A stretch of DNA of 64,000 nt from Alistipes communis (GTDB taxonomy: Bacteria > Bacteroidota > Bacteroidia > Bacteroidales > Rikenellaceae): assembly GCF_006542665.1 (NCBI RefSeq), contig NZ_AP019735.1, positions 1,116,001-1,180,000 of the forward strand. Reading direction: 5' to 3'. The notes below the pieces were generated by a model that saw only the letters and a program-made list of their open reading frames with translations, was not told the origin of the DNA and did not search any database. Shown here in pieces: positions 51,722 to 60,944 of this stretch (position 1 is the first letter of the stretch; every line of letters starts with the position of its first letter). The position numbers and the translations under genes were made by a program.

Positions 51722-53222
51722 CCTTAGTGTTGCGAATCCAAAGACAAAGAAAACCGCAACAGGCATGGCAAAGGTAGCAATAAAATCCGAAAGACTCACT
51801 CCTTTTGGAGGCATATTTCCAATCATGGAGCAATTTACCTCCCTTCTCTCCTCTACAATTGACTCAACACTTGGGTTGAGATGCAAACTCTATGGTTATC
51901 AATACAGCGAAATCATCCGCTCCCTCCTATGCGTTTACTTCTGCGGCGGTTCTTGCGTTGAGGATGTCACCGCCCACTTAATGAGTCATCTTTCCCTTCA
52001 CCCCACACTCCGCACCTGTAGCGCCGACACCATCCTTAGGGCAATAAACGAACTGACCCGGGAAAACATCTCATACACGTCTGATGCCGGAAAGTCCTAT
52101 GATTTCAATACGGCAGACACACTCAACACATTGCTCCTGAATTGCCTGTTGTCCACAGGGCAGTTGAAAGAGGGCGGGGAGTATGACGTTGACTTTGACC
52201 ACCAGTTCATTGAGGCGGAGAAGTACGATGCAAAGCCCACGTACAAGAAATTTCTTGGTTACAGGTCCGGTGTGGCCGTTATCGGCGACATGATTGTCGG
52301 CATAGAGAACAGCGACGGCAACACCAATGTACGCTTTCACCAGAAGGACACGCTAAAGAGGATTTTGGAGAGACTTGAAGAGAAGAAGCTGACAGTCAAA
52401 CGCTTCAGGGCCGACTGCGGCTCATGCTCTGAAGACATTGTGGATGAGGTCAGGAAGCATTGCAGGACATTCTACATACGCGCCAACCGCTGCTGCTCGC
52501 TCTATGATGACATCTTCGCGCTCAGAGGGTGGAAGAAGGAAGAGATAAACGGCATCGTGTTTGAGTTGAACTCCATTCTCGTTGAGAAGTGGAAGGGCAA
52601 ACCGTATCGCCTGGTAATCCAGAGACAGAGACGCATGGGCAGTGGACCGGACCTGTGGGAGGGGGAATATACATACCGCTGCATCCTGACCAACGATTAC
52701 GAATCATCCATGAGGGACATCGTGGAGTTCTATAACATGCGCGGTGGCAAGGAACGCGTCTTTGATGACATGAACAATGGGTTTGGATGGGACAGACTGC
52801 CTAAATCCTTCATGGCGGAAAATACCGTGTTCCTGCTCCTGACGGCACTGATACGCAATTTCTACAAGGCCATCATGCAAAGGATTGAAGTGAAGAAGTT
52901 CGGGCTCAAGGAAACCAGCCGTATCAAGACGTTTGTCTTCAAATTCATTTCAGTACCTGCCAAGTGGATTAAGACCGCAAGGCAATGTGTGCTGAATATC
53001 TACACCGACAACCATGCATATGCAGAAGCCTTCAAAACTTCTTCCGGATGATTTACATCACTTGATGGCCACTGATTGCGTATTGCCTCAAGTCGCTTTA
53101 TGGGGTAAGGGGATGGTATGCGCATTGAAACGGACGCGAGGACTTAATGGTTATCTTACGAATCAAAAGTCCATTTCTCTTTATGTAGGTAGCACTTCGG
53201 GAATGGAGTTGCGGATTTAAGG
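51722..53222 (+). mobile_element. IS1380-family insertion sequence
   Basis: About 1.5 kb bounded by imperfect inverted ends CCTTAGTGTTGCGAA (51722) and the complement of TTGCGGATTTAAGG (ending 53222), with 9 of 15 bases matching. It encloses one transposase gene. No target duplication could be confirmed. It sits 147 bp upstream of the erm(F) start codon in opposite orientation. Confidence 0.75.
51765..53051 (+). CDS. IS1380-family transposase
   Basis: A 428-residue DDE transposase. The N-terminus MAKVAIKSERLTPFGGIFPI is typical of the Bacteroidota IS1380 group (IS612/IS614/IS942-like). Probable acidic catalytic segments are VDFDHQFIEAE and RFRADCGSCSED, with the C-terminal NGFGWDRLPKSF region. 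The gene is full length for the family and appears intact. Confidence 0.92.
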   Translation: MAKVAIKSERLTPFGGIFPIMEQFTSLLSSTIDSTLGLRCKLYGYQYSEIIRSLLCVYFCGGSCVEDVTAHLMSHLSLHPTLRTCSADTILRAINELTRENISYTSDAGKSYDFNTADTLNTLLLNCLLSTGQLKEGGEYDVDFDHQFIEAEKYDAKPTYKKFLGYRSGVAVIGDMIVGIENSDGNTNVRFHQKDTLKRILERLEEKKLTVKRFRADCGSCSEDIVDEVRKHCRTFYIRANRCCSLYDDIFALRGWKKEEINGIVFELNSILVEKWKGKPYRLVIQRQRRMGSGPDLWEGEYTYRCILTNDYESSMRDIVEFYNMRGGKERVFDDMNNGFGWDRLPKSFMAENTVFLLLTALIRNFYKAIMQRIEVKKFGLKETSRIKTFVFKFISVPAKWIKTARQCVLNIYTDNHAYAEAFKTSSG

Positions 53223-53447
53223 CTAAATACTTTCTTCATAATTTCGCTATACTTTTTATGGTTAATAACTATGTTTTGTATTGCTCTCACAACACTTACA
53301 ACTTGAAGTGTTATTTGGAAACCGATAGGCAAAAATGGCTCAACGATGTCAATTAACGAGAAAATCCTACGATAATCTATCAAGTGATAGAGCAAAAGAC
53401 GTGCCAAGTTAAATATGGCACGTCTTTTGCCAGTTTTGTCAGTCCTT
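53223..53447. other. Short intergenic region with bidirectional hairpin
   Basis: A 104-codon minus-strand frame crosses the IS end and is not credible. The region contains CTATCA/TGATAG and the strong hairpin at 53394-53428; nothing else was recognised. Confidence 0.4.
53394..53428. terminator. Bidirectional terminator at the end of the tra operon
   Basis: AAAAGACGTGCCA pairs with TGGCACGTCTTTT (13 bp, 9-base loop), flanked by A's and T's on both sides. It lies 20 bp after the lysozyme stop codon on the minus strand. Confidence 0.85.
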
Positions 53448-53975
53448 TTATGGGATATACAACAGCGCAAACTCCGCCTTTCTCCGTTTGAGCAGCATGG
53501 CGTGGCGTTTTCCTTTGTAGTTGCAGAAGGCTATATACTCACGGTAGATGTTCCTGTCACCAGCTTCCAGCTTCTTGATTAAGGTGCTTTTGGGGATTGT
53601 TTTGCTGCCTAACAGCTTCGCCGGTCCCACATTGTAAGCTAACGTGCCAAGCAAAATCGAATCAACCCCGAATTTACGGAACATGGCGACAAATTTGCGC
53701 AGGTCTTTCCGCAAAAGTTCATCCGCATCCCGTTTTGTCATGGTTCGTGCCGAATACTTCTCGTTTGGCAAAAGTTTGTGACCCCAACCGACGTATGGGT
53801 AGTGTTTTTCTGAGTGCCAGCCTTCAAAGTAGCGGCAGCATAAAAAAGCACGTTCCATAAGCGGCAGTCGGTAGATTGCCGCCTGCCCGTCCGTTCCCTC
53901 TTGGCGGCTGATCTGCGCGGACACAGAACAGACCGTCAGAAGTGAACAGAGCATTGTCATGAATACACGCATCAT
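53448..53975 (-). CDS. Conjugation-associated lysozyme (GH24-like)
   Basis: A 175-residue secreted protein (signal MMRVFMTMLCSLLTVCSVSAQ). The catalytic region matches GH24-type muramidases: CCRYFEGWHSEKHYPYVGWG, with the catalytic Glu in YFEGW, followed by HKLLPNE. It opens the peptidoglycan for assembly of the conjugation channel. It is the last tra gene; its start overlaps the traQ stop (ATGA). Confidence 0.85.
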   Translation of the reverse strand: MMRVFMTMLCSLLTVCSVSAQISRQEGTDGQAAIYRLPLMERAFLCCRYFEGWHSEKHYPYVGWGHKLLPNEKYSARTMTKRDADELLRKDLRKFVAMFRKFGVDSILLGTLAYNVGPAKLLGSKTIPKSTLIKKLEAGDRNIYREYIAFCNYKGKRHAMLLKRRKAEFALLYIP

Positions 53976-54475
53976 TTCAACAAGGGGCTGAAGTTGCCGA
54001 TGGGAACGATGGTAAGATCGTCGTCCTTTACATTCCTGTTGTTGAAGTCAAATTCCAGTTCGTAGGAGTTGCTAAAGTTATCCTCCACCACCACGATGAA
54101 ATTATGCGCCTCATCACCCGCCGCCGTGTAGTACAGGCGGAATTTTTCGTTCTCCAGCAGGTAGCGGTCGTTAGGCAGGAAGGTGATGCCGTTATCCATT
54201 TTGAGCGAGCCTTCCCCCTCGAACTGGAAATAGCGGATGGTATAGAGCGTACCCGAAAAGTCGCCCTCCTTTTTCAGTTCACAGCGGATTTCCACTGTCT
54301 GCCCCTTTACTACCTTGTTCGGCACGGGCATGACCTCCACCGTGAAGGGATAGGACTGCTGGATGTCCATGTCATCGTCACATGACACGAGGGTGAATGA
54401 CATGGCGGCTATCAGGCATAACGCCACTGCCTTGAATATTGATGTTCTCTTGTTTCTGTTGTTCAGTATGTTCAT
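53972..54475 (-). CDS. traQ: Conjugative transposon protein TraQ (DUF3872)
   Basis: A 167-residue lipoprotein-type protein (IFKAVALCLIAAMSFTLVSC). The rest is a beta-rich DUF3872 domain (VKGQTVEIRCELKKEGDFSG, RYFQFEGEGSL). It belongs to the CTnDOT-type conjugation gene set; exact role unknown. It overlaps TraP by four bases, and the start at 54475 is the family start. Confidence 0.88.
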   Translation of the reverse strand: MNILNNRNKRTSIFKAVALCLIAAMSFTLVSCDDDMDIQQSYPFTVEVMPVPNKVVKGQTVEIRCELKKEGDFSGTLYTIRYFQFEGEGSLKMDNGITFLPNDRYLLENEKFRLYYTAAGDEAHNFIVVVEDNFSNSYELEFDFNNRNVKDDDLTIVPIGNFSPLLK

Positions 54476-55374
54476 TGTTCTTCGATTTTTAGATGGTTGT
54501 TTTTCTGTTTTTTCGTTGTCAGTTGCAGGTACTCGTTCAAGTCCTTGCAACCGTCATAGAGGGAGGAACGGTCGGTGACACGTTCCCCGTATCGCATGGT
54601 AAGTGCGGCAAGCGTCCGCCGTCCGGCTTCGTCACGGTCGAGGAAGCAGCCGATGCGCCCGTATCCGTCCAGCAATCCCGCCGCCTTCTCCACGTTGGCG
54701 ACTGAGTTCAGCACAAGACAGTCAGCGTTACCGGTTACACCAAGCGTCACGGCAGAGAGAAAGTCCATGAAGCCCTCGAACACGAGGCACTCGTCAGCCG
54801 GGATGTCATTCGCCTTTACCAGTGATACAGACTTCGGAGGTATGCAACCCTTGAAATATCGGCTTCTGACTTCATAGCCACCTGCCATGTTCGGAAAGCC
54901 AACGGCAAAATACCGTTTTCCACGCACACCGTAGTTCAAGCGGCAGCAGTGACGGGATGCGATGGCGTAAGGGATGCCCCGTTCCTCTAAATACTCCGTC
55001 AGCAGTGAGCGGAGCAGCGGAGCGACCTCCACATCCTCAAAAACGGATTCGGTCGGCTTCGAGAGATAGACGGGCTTTTCCCATCCGGCAACCGTCATAT
55101 TGGCGGCTTCCGCTATGAACTTCGCTTGCTTCATGAAGTCATCGCTTTGCAGAAACTCCCCGGCAAGCGTGAAGATGTCGCCGCCCTTGCCCAAACCGAA
55201 GTCGTACCAGAGCTGTTTCGCCACGTTCACACGGAAAGAGGATGTGCGCTCGCCCCTGTACGGGGCAAGATACCACAGCTCGTTACCGCTCCTTCTGACA
55301 GGCTCATGCCCCAGCCGTGCGAGAAAATCCGCAAGCGGCATCCTTCTGACAGCATCTATTTCCGTCCTTTCCAT
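54472..55374 (-). CDS. traP: TraP, DNA primase-like protein
   Basis: A 300-residue protein: N-terminal CHC2-like primase fold (LADFLARLGHEP, YRGERTSSFRVN; the zinc-binding cysteines are not evident) and a C-terminal TOPRIM domain (LVFEGFMDFLSAVT, GCFLDRDEAGRRT). It may prime the transferred strand in the recipient. The start at 55374 (MERTEIDAVRR) is chosen over a long run-in from 55509. Confidence 0.88.
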   Translation of the reverse strand: MERTEIDAVRRMPLADFLARLGHEPVRRSGNELWYLAPYRGERTSSFRVNVAKQLWYDFGLGKGGDIFTLAGEFLQSDDFMKQAKFIAEAANMTVAGWEKPVYLSKPTESVFEDVEVAPLLRSLLTEYLEERGIPYAIASRHCCRLNYGVRGKRYFAVGFPNMAGGYEVRSRYFKGCIPPKSVSLVKANDIPADECLVFEGFMDFLSAVTLGVTGNADCLVLNSVANVEKAAGLLDGYGRIGCFLDRDEAGRRTLAALTMRYGERVTDRSSLYDGCKDLNEYLQLTTKKQKNNHLKIEEQ

Positions 55375-55381
55375 GCCCGTG

Positions 55382-55957
55382 TCAGTTGATGATGAACTTG
55401 ATACCGACCCCGAACTGCGTGTGGAACTTCCGTGTGTCGCCACCCCAAAGGCAACGCTCCCGCAGGTTGGCAAGCAGGGCGATACGGTCTGCCACGTAAC
55501 ACTCCACATCGAGCGTCAGCGCACCGCCGTAGATGAAGGCGTCCCGGTCGTGCAGCGTGGAGCCGTCATGCAGCACCTTCTTCCCCCAATTTACCGCCTC
55601 ATATCCGGCGAGAGCCGAAGCCCCGGCATAGACGAAAACAATCTTTCGGGCGTCCGACAGTATCTTGAAGTAATAGCCGCCCTCCGCCGTGAACTGCGCC
55701 ACGGGTATCTTGGTGTCCTTGTAGGGATTGTTCTTCAACAGGTATTCGCCACCGAACACCCACTTGTTCCCCTTCTTCGTGTAGGTGGAGAGAGCCGCCC
55801 CGAAGCTGTACCCGCCGTCCTTGCCGCCGAGATTGAAGCCGTCCGCCATGTCCGCCCTCACCTCGATGCCCTGCATCTTCGGCAGACACCGCTGGGCGTG
55901 CGCCTGCCCTGTAAAAAGGGCAAGCGACGCGATGATTATTGCGATGTACTTTCTCAT
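55382..55957 (-). CDS. traO: Conjugative transposon protein TraO
   Basis: A 191-residue exported protein (signal MRKYIAIIIASLALFTGQAHA) with a beta-barrel-like repeat pattern (GGYSFGAALSTYTKKGNKWV, FTAEGGYYFKIL) and a C-terminal FGVGIKFIIN typical of outer-membrane barrels. Likely part of the mating channel in the outer membrane. Confidence 0.88.
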   Translation of the reverse strand: MRKYIAIIIASLALFTGQAHAQRCLPKMQGIEVRADMADGFNLGGKDGGYSFGAALSTYTKKGNKWVFGGEYLLKNNPYKDTKIPVAQFTAEGGYYFKILSDARKIVFVYAGASALAGYEAVNWGKKVLHDGSTLHDRDAFIYGGALTLDVECYVADRIALLANLRERCLWGGDTRKFHTQFGVGIKFIIN

Positions 55958-55959
55958 GG

Positions 55960-56946
55960 TCAGCGTACTTGAAGTTCGTTGATGGTACCCGCGCGTACCA
56001 AATCCTCGTTCTCAATCACGAAGGACTGGTGACGGCCGCCGTTCTTCTCGTTCAATTCCACCACGAGGCACTTGTCATCGGGGATGGTGAACTTCGCCAT
56101 CGTGAAGACCGTGCGCTCGCTCTTTTTGCCCGGCACGAGGGTGGCGTAGTTCTGCGCGCGGAGCGGCAGAATAATCTGCTCCTGCACGGCAGTACGCTTC
56201 GCAACCTTCTTGTCCACGATTTTCCAAGTGATGTAGTCCACATCGAAAGGCACGTTGCTCTGGTTCTTTATCTCCGTGTGGAAATAAAGCAAGCCGTTGT
56301 GCGTGTAGATGCCTTTCAACAGGTATTGGATGCCGAAACGCTTGCAGCCGATATGCTTCACCTCGCGCTTGTTCTGTTTGTGGATGGACTTCATGATAAG
56401 GCGCACCAGCATCGGGCTTTCGCTGCCCAGCTCTTTCAGATAGATTTCCTGCGCGTTGTTCGGGCGGTTCACCGTGCTGCCGTCATGGATGAAGTCGCAC
56501 ATCTCCACGTTGAGCAACAGCGGTTCGGCGGCGTACTTCACGTTGAAGGTGTAGAAACTGCCGTCCTCCGTGATGACGGACATATTCGTTTCGTTGGGAA
56601 AATTCCTTACGGTAGCCTTCACACGGATGATGTTCTCCGCTCCGTCGGCTTTCCCGGCAATCAGGTCGGGCGAGCCTAAATCGACATAGCGCACCTCCGC
56701 CGGAAAAATGACGTGGACGGTCTTGTCGTAGGTCACTTCCAGACCGTGCGGCGGTATCATGCGGTCGAAGGTCAGCTTGCGTGACAGCCCGTGATATAGG
56801 TCGCCGTCCGCCTCCTTCTGCGGATAGACCTCCTTCGTCAAGGTCGGTTGTTCACTTCCGTTGGTCGTTTCAACGGTTACATTCTCCTGCGCGTTGGCAG
56901 TTATGATGCCCATAGCGAGGGCAAACATGATGATTACTTTTCTCAT
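55960..56946 (-). CDS. traN: Conjugative transposon protein TraN
   Basis: A 328-residue periplasmic protein (signal MRKVIIMFALAMGIITANAQ) of the TraN/VirB9-like family: KTVHVIFPAEVRYVDLGSPD, TVRNFPNETNMSVITEDGSF. It forms part of the outer-membrane core of the conjugation machinery. It lies 2 bp before traO. Confidence 0.9.
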   Translation of the reverse strand: MRKVIIMFALAMGIITANAQENVTVETTNGSEQPTLTKEVYPQKEADGDLYHGLSRKLTFDRMIPPHGLEVTYDKTVHVIFPAEVRYVDLGSPDLIAGKADGAENIIRVKATVRNFPNETNMSVITEDGSFYTFNVKYAAEPLLLNVEMCDFIHDGSTVNRPNNAQEIYLKELGSESPMLVRLIMKSIHKQNKREVKHIGCKRFGIQYLLKGIYTHNGLLYFHTEIKNQSNVPFDVDYITWKIVDKKVAKRTAVQEQIILPLRAQNYATLVPGKKSERTVFTMAKFTIPDDKCLVVELNEKNGGRHQSFVIENEDLVRAGTINELQVR

Positions 56947-56980
56947 TACTTTTGGATTTTAGTGGTAATTTTTATTGTTT

Positions 56981-58333
56981 TCAATATTTTTCTTGGTAAA
57001 GCATGACCCTGTACCCGGCTTTCAGATGCACCTTGACGGTTCGCATCTTTTTGGCGATGTACTGGCTCGTGCCTTGTATCAGCCCCTTGCCCAAGTCGGA
57101 GGCGAGCTGCGCCCCGGCATTGGTGGAGATGTTGATGCTGCTTCCCAGCGAGCCGCCCATGTTGGCGGCGACCTCCCGGACGGCGTTCATCTCCATCGAG
57201 TTCGGGATGAAGATGCCGGGCTGTCCGTCCGTGTCATAGACCGCAAGCTCCACGGGGATAATCGTGCCGTCGTATTCCAGCGAGGTAATCTCGATGTCGA
57301 GCCGCTCACCCTGTATCTTGCCCGTGCCGACCACCACCGCACCCCGGGGTATTGTCCTGCCTGCCACCGCCATAGGCTCCAGCAGGCGCAGCCTTACCGT
57401 CTGCCCGTCCGTCACGCTCTGCGCCCCATGCACGCACGCCGGTATGGTGTTCCTGTCCAATACCTCCGCCGTGCCGACAGCCGTGTTGAAACCCCGGTTG
57501 CGTTCCTGCGATAAGGCGGCGACAAACTCCGCGTTACTCATAGGCTGTGAGAGTGAAGAAACTACTTGATGCTCCACCTGTCTGATAGGCATTGCCTTGT
57601 TCTTCTTCCCTTTCTGCACGGTAGTTGGCTCTGCCCTCTGTTCCGCCGATGGCTGTCCTCCGTTCTGACCGCCCATGTACTTTGCCGCCAGCTCGTAGGA
57701 CTTCTCCATAAGAGCCACCTGCTCGTCCATAGAGGAAGCCTTGCCCCTCTCGCTTTCCAGTTCCGACTCCAGCGATGCGATGCGCTCCAACAATTCGTCC
57801 ATCTCCGCATTGTCGTTTTTCGGCTGGTCGTAGAAGTTTCCGAGCGTGGCGTTCAGGTCACGGTAGGCGGCTGCGGAGGACTGGATGGTCTGCGGCGTGG
57901 CTGGCTTTGCCCTTTCTTCCTTGCCGCCCGGATTGGCGAGGTCGAAGTCCACTCCGTTCTCCGTTCCCGCTATCTCGCGGTCGAACATGTCGCCCAGCTG
58001 CCCGATGGCACGGTTGCGGCTCTCCTGACGCTCTTCCATCTCCCCATGCTCGTAGGCTTTCAGCTTGTCGCCGATAATCTGCCGGTTCGCCTTGTCAGCG
58101 TCGGGCATCTCGGTGTTGTATCCGTCCGTTCCCGGCGGTTGCTCCTTGCCGGAGGACGGGGCGAATATCAGCCACATCGCCCCGATGAACACCAACACCA
58201 TAGCGGGCAGCACGATCATCTTCTGCCGTTTCAGCCGTTGCGCCTCTGTCAGCGGTTCGCGCTCCTTTTTCGGTTTCCCCGTTTCGGGAGCAGCTTTGTT
58301 CTCTTTCGTCGGTTCATTCTTTGTCTGTTCCAT
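56981..58333 (-). CDS. traM: Conjugative transposon protein TraM (VirB10-like)
   Basis: A 450-residue protein: cytoplasmic charged N-terminus, one membrane segment (MIVLPAMVLVFIGAMWLIF), a Gly/Pro/Glu-rich middle and a VirB10-type C-terminal beta domain (PACVHGAQSVTDGQTVRLRL, RTIPRGAVVVGTGKIQGERL, GGSLGSSINISTN). It bridges inner and outer membranes in the type IV secretion channel. It overlaps traL by 20 bases. Confidence 0.9.
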   Translation of the reverse strand: MEQTKNEPTKENKAAPETGKPKKEREPLTEAQRLKRQKMIVLPAMVLVFIGAMWLIFAPSSGKEQPPGTDGYNTEMPDADKANRQIIGDKLKAYEHGEMEERQESRNRAIGQLGDMFDREIAGTENGVDFDLANPGGKEERAKPATPQTIQSSAAAYRDLNATLGNFYDQPKNDNAEMDELLERIASLESELESERGKASSMDEQVALMEKSYELAAKYMGGQNGGQPSAEQRAEPTTVQKGKKNKAMPIRQVEHQVVSSLSQPMSNAEFVAALSQERNRGFNTAVGTAEVLDRNTIPACVHGAQSVTDGQTVRLRLLEPMAVAGRTIPRGAVVVGTGKIQGERLDIEITSLEYDGTIIPVELAVYDTDGQPGIFIPNSMEMNAVREVAANMGGSLGSSINISTNAGAQLASDLGKGLIQGTSQYIAKKMRTVKVHLKAGYRVMLYQEKY

Positions 58334-58622
58334 ATAAATAAGGTGTTAAGTGATTGCCTGTTTCCGCCGGGGTCGGCAGTTCCACCCGTCCGGCGTGTCC
58401 CGTTTCCATATGTGAGCCGTCGTTCCTGCCGATGTCATAGACGGCTCTGCCGAAGGTGTAAAGGGCAAGCACCGCGAAGGCGGCGAACATCCCCAGCACG
58501 ATGCGGCGGCGTGTTTCCGGCGGCAAGCCGTCCAGATACCCTTTGAGACTTGCCGCCAAGCGTTTCCGTTTGTCGTGGAGTTTCCAATACATGCCCCACA
58601 TTGATTTTCTGATACTTTTCAT
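58314..58622 (-). CDS. traL: Conjugative transposon protein TraL (DUF3989)
   Basis: A 102-residue protein with one central hydrophobic helix (IVLGMFAAFAVLALYTFGRA) and basic N-terminus (MKSIRKSMWGMYWKLHDKRK). Matches DUF3989/TraL of CTnDOT-type elements; small inner-membrane component. Confidence 0.85.
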   Translation of the reverse strand: MKSIRKSMWGMYWKLHDKRKRLAASLKGYLDGLPPETRRRIVLGMFAAFAVLALYTFGRAVYDIGRNDGSHMETGHAGRVELPTPAETGNHLTPYLYGTDKE

Positions 58623-58628
58623 GTCCTG

Positions 58629-59252
58629 TTACCGTTTGATAGTCTGTAAATCCTTGTTCTCAATGATGGTGAAACCCTCGATGGTAAAACCGTTCGGGTT
58701 GTCATCCGACCGCGATGCGTTCAGCAGGCGGCAGGTGGTCACGAGGCTGCGCTCGGTGACGTTGCTCTGCCGGATGATTTTCTGTGTGGCGTAGGTCACG
58801 GCACGGTAGGGATAGGCGTTGAAGTCGCACACCACGCTGTCCACCTTCAGCACTTGGTTGATGTTCCCGGCGATGATGCGGTTGTAGTACCCCTTCTCCG
58901 CGAAGTCCGAATAATAGTGGTACACGCTCTTGTCCGCCAGCAGCAAGGCACGTTTCACGTTGTGTTCAATCGCGCTTTTTTCAGGTGATAGCGTGAAGAA
59001 CATCTCGTGGAAACGGCGCACATGTTCCCGTGCCTCCGCCGGGCGGTTCTGCGACAAATCCTGAGACAAGGCGAGCATCAGGCTCTTGCCGTTGTCCAGC
59101 ACATAGATTTTCTCCCGTTGCTTCTCTGCGAAACGGTAGGAGTTCCACACGCTCCACACCGTCACCACGGCGCACAGCGAGAGGAAGACGATACCGAACA
59201 GGCGTATCTGCCTGAACGACGATTCGATGTTTCTAAGTGATTTGAATTCCAT
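58629..59252 (-). CDS. traK: Conjugative transposon protein TraK (VirB8-like position)
   Basis: A 207-residue protein with an N-terminal membrane segment (IRLFGIVFLSLCAVVTVWSV) and a periplasmic domain. It matches the TraK family (NIESSFRQIRLFGIVF, QRKIIRQSNVTERSLVTTC-like region) and likely forms part of the inner-membrane platform. Confidence 0.9.
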   Translation of the reverse strand: MEFKSLRNIESSFRQIRLFGIVFLSLCAVVTVWSVWNSYRFAEKQREKIYVLDNGKSLMLALSQDLSQNRPAEAREHVRRFHEMFFTLSPEKSAIEHNVKRALLLADKSVYHYYSDFAEKGYYNRIIAGNINQVLKVDSVVCDFNAYPYRAVTYATQKIIRQSNVTERSLVTTCRLLNASRSDDNPNGFTIEGFTIIENKDLQTIKR

Positions 59253-59283
59253 TTATATTTTCCAATTTATGATTGCACATTGA

Positions 59284-60288
59284 TTATTTCAGCAATTTGC
59301 CGACACGTCCGACTGCGTTTCCTGCGGCTGCACCCGCCACGCTGCCCGCCATGCTTCCGGCTCGTCCCGCCATCTGGTTCACGTTGCGACCGTAACCGCC
59401 CATGCCTCCGGCTTGGATAATCCAGCCCGCAACGGTGGGAATGGTAAAGTAGCCGATGATGCCGATGCAGAGGAATACGATATACACCCCGTCGCTCGAA
59501 TCCAGCGAGAAGTTCGGGTCTGCCTGCATCCGCTCGATGTCGTTTTGCAGCATCAGAACCTGTATCTTCGCCAGTATGGTGCTGAACATGTCCGATACCG
59601 GTAGCCACAGATAGACCTGTATATAGCGGCATATCCACTGCGTGAGCGTGTTTTGGAAACCGTCCCATACCGACAGGGCGAAGGCTATCGGACCGAGAAT
59701 CGCCAGCACCACGAGAAAGAAGGTGCGGACGGTGTCTATCACGAGGGCGGCGGCTTGGAACAGCAGTTCGAGTATCTCGCGGAAGAAGTCGCGGATGCTC
59801 TTCTTCATGTTGTACATTCCCCGGTCGATATACATTCCCGCCATCGTCACCATGTCGGAGGGCGACCAGCCGAGTTCCTCCAGTTGCTTGTCAAATTCCT
59901 CGTTGGACACGAGGTAGGCGGTTTCGGGGTTGCGTACCATCGCCTCGTATTCCAGTTTGTCCTTCTGCTCCCGGTATCGGTTCATGTCCAGCGTTTCCGC
60001 CTCCAGCATCTTTGCCGTGCCCTGTACGACGGGTGAGAGGATGCTGTTTATCGTGCCCAGCACCACAGTCGGGAAGAACATGATGCACAGACCGATGGCA
60101 AAAGGACGGAGCATCGGGAATACGTCTATCGGTTCAGCTCTCGCCAGCGACTGCCATACCCGGTAGGCGACGTAGAACAGCGCACCCAGCCCGGCGATGC
60201 CTTTCGCCACACCAGCCATGTCCCCACACAGCGGCATCATCTGCTCATAAAGTGAACGTAAAATCTGATGAAGGTTGTCGAACTTCAT
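59284..60288 (-). CDS. traJ: Conjugative transposon protein TraJ (VirB6-like)
   Basis: A 334-residue polytopic membrane protein (segments GIAGLGALFYVAYRVW, FAIGLCIMFFPTVVLGTI, FFLVVLAILGPIAFALSVW, YIVFLCIGIIGYFTIPTVAG) ending in a Gly/Ala-rich tail. Matches TraJ; it forms the inner-membrane channel component of the conjugation system. Confidence 0.9.
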   Translation of the reverse strand: MKFDNLHQILRSLYEQMMPLCGDMAGVAKGIAGLGALFYVAYRVWQSLARAEPIDVFPMLRPFAIGLCIMFFPTVVLGTINSILSPVVQGTAKMLEAETLDMNRYREQKDKLEYEAMVRNPETAYLVSNEEFDKQLEELGWSPSDMVTMAGMYIDRGMYNMKKSIRDFFREILELLFQAAALVIDTVRTFFLVVLAILGPIAFALSVWDGFQNTLTQWICRYIQVYLWLPVSDMFSTILAKIQVLMLQNDIERMQADPNFSLDSSDGVYIVFLCIGIIGYFTIPTVAGWIIQAGGMGGYGRNVNQMAGRAGSMAGSVAGAAAGNAVGRVGKLLK

Positions 60289-60291
60289 AGG

Positions 60292-60921
60292 CTACCAGTA
60301 TCTTTCGTTCATGTTCCCGTACAGCCCCATGATGCGGTCGAGGTCGTTCTTCTTTTTCGCACGCAGGTAACTCACGGAGATGTTCTTGTTCGTGTAGTAG
60401 CTCACGAGGTTGCGGTAACGCTTCATCTTCGAGTGGCAGCGTTCCACCACGTCCATGCGCTCCTTGTCGGTCATGGAGAGCGTGGTGATGTTCACCACGT
60501 TCCTGAGTTCCGTCAACACTTCGTTGCTTTCCTCCAGCAGTTTCGTGTAGCCGAAAGCGATTGCGGAAAGCTCTTCGGGTCTGAAATTCCCGTCACGGAG
60601 CATCCGTTGGAAACTGTTCACATAGATGTCTGTGATGTCGCCCACCATCAGGATGGTCTGCTGCACCTTGCGGGCGTCCTTGACCAGATTGTTCACCGAT
60701 TTGAGGGCATCGTAATACTTCTTGCCCTGCTGATAGATTTTCACCGTCTCCTGAAAGTTGCTCACCATGTTCGTGGCGGTCTTGGAGGTATGGATGATGT
60801 TTTTGGAGGCATTGATGATGCCCTGCGCTAGATTGCCCGGATCGCTTACGACCCACTGTGCGCTTGCCCTGCCCGCGAAAAGCAGGCACAGGCAGATAAT
60901 CATTGTTATTCTTGTTCTCAT
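60292..60921 (-). CDS. traI: Conjugative transposon protein TraI (DUF4141)
   Basis: A 209-residue exported protein (MRTRITMIICLCLLFAGRASAQWVV) with a helical DUF4141 body (NLAQGIINASKNIIHTSKTA, DRIMGLYGNMNERYW). Same family as TraI of CTnDOT; not related to the F-plasmid relaxase of that name. It ends 3 bp before traJ. Confidence 0.9.
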   Translation of the reverse strand: MRTRITMIICLCLLFAGRASAQWVVSDPGNLAQGIINASKNIIHTSKTATNMVSNFQETVKIYQQGKKYYDALKSVNNLVKDARKVQQTILMVGDITDIYVNSFQRMLRDGNFRPEELSAIAFGYTKLLEESNEVLTELRNVVNITTLSMTDKERMDVVERCHSKMKRYRNLVSYYTNKNISVSYLRAKKKNDLDRIMGLYGNMNERYW

Positions 60922-60944
60922 GTTACTTTGGATTTTAGTGGTTG

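Noticed and set aside
53156..53470. 104-codon minus-strand ORF between the IS and lysozyme gene
   Set aside because: Crosses the IS end and the bidirectional terminator, and overlaps the lysozyme gene end; no family features.
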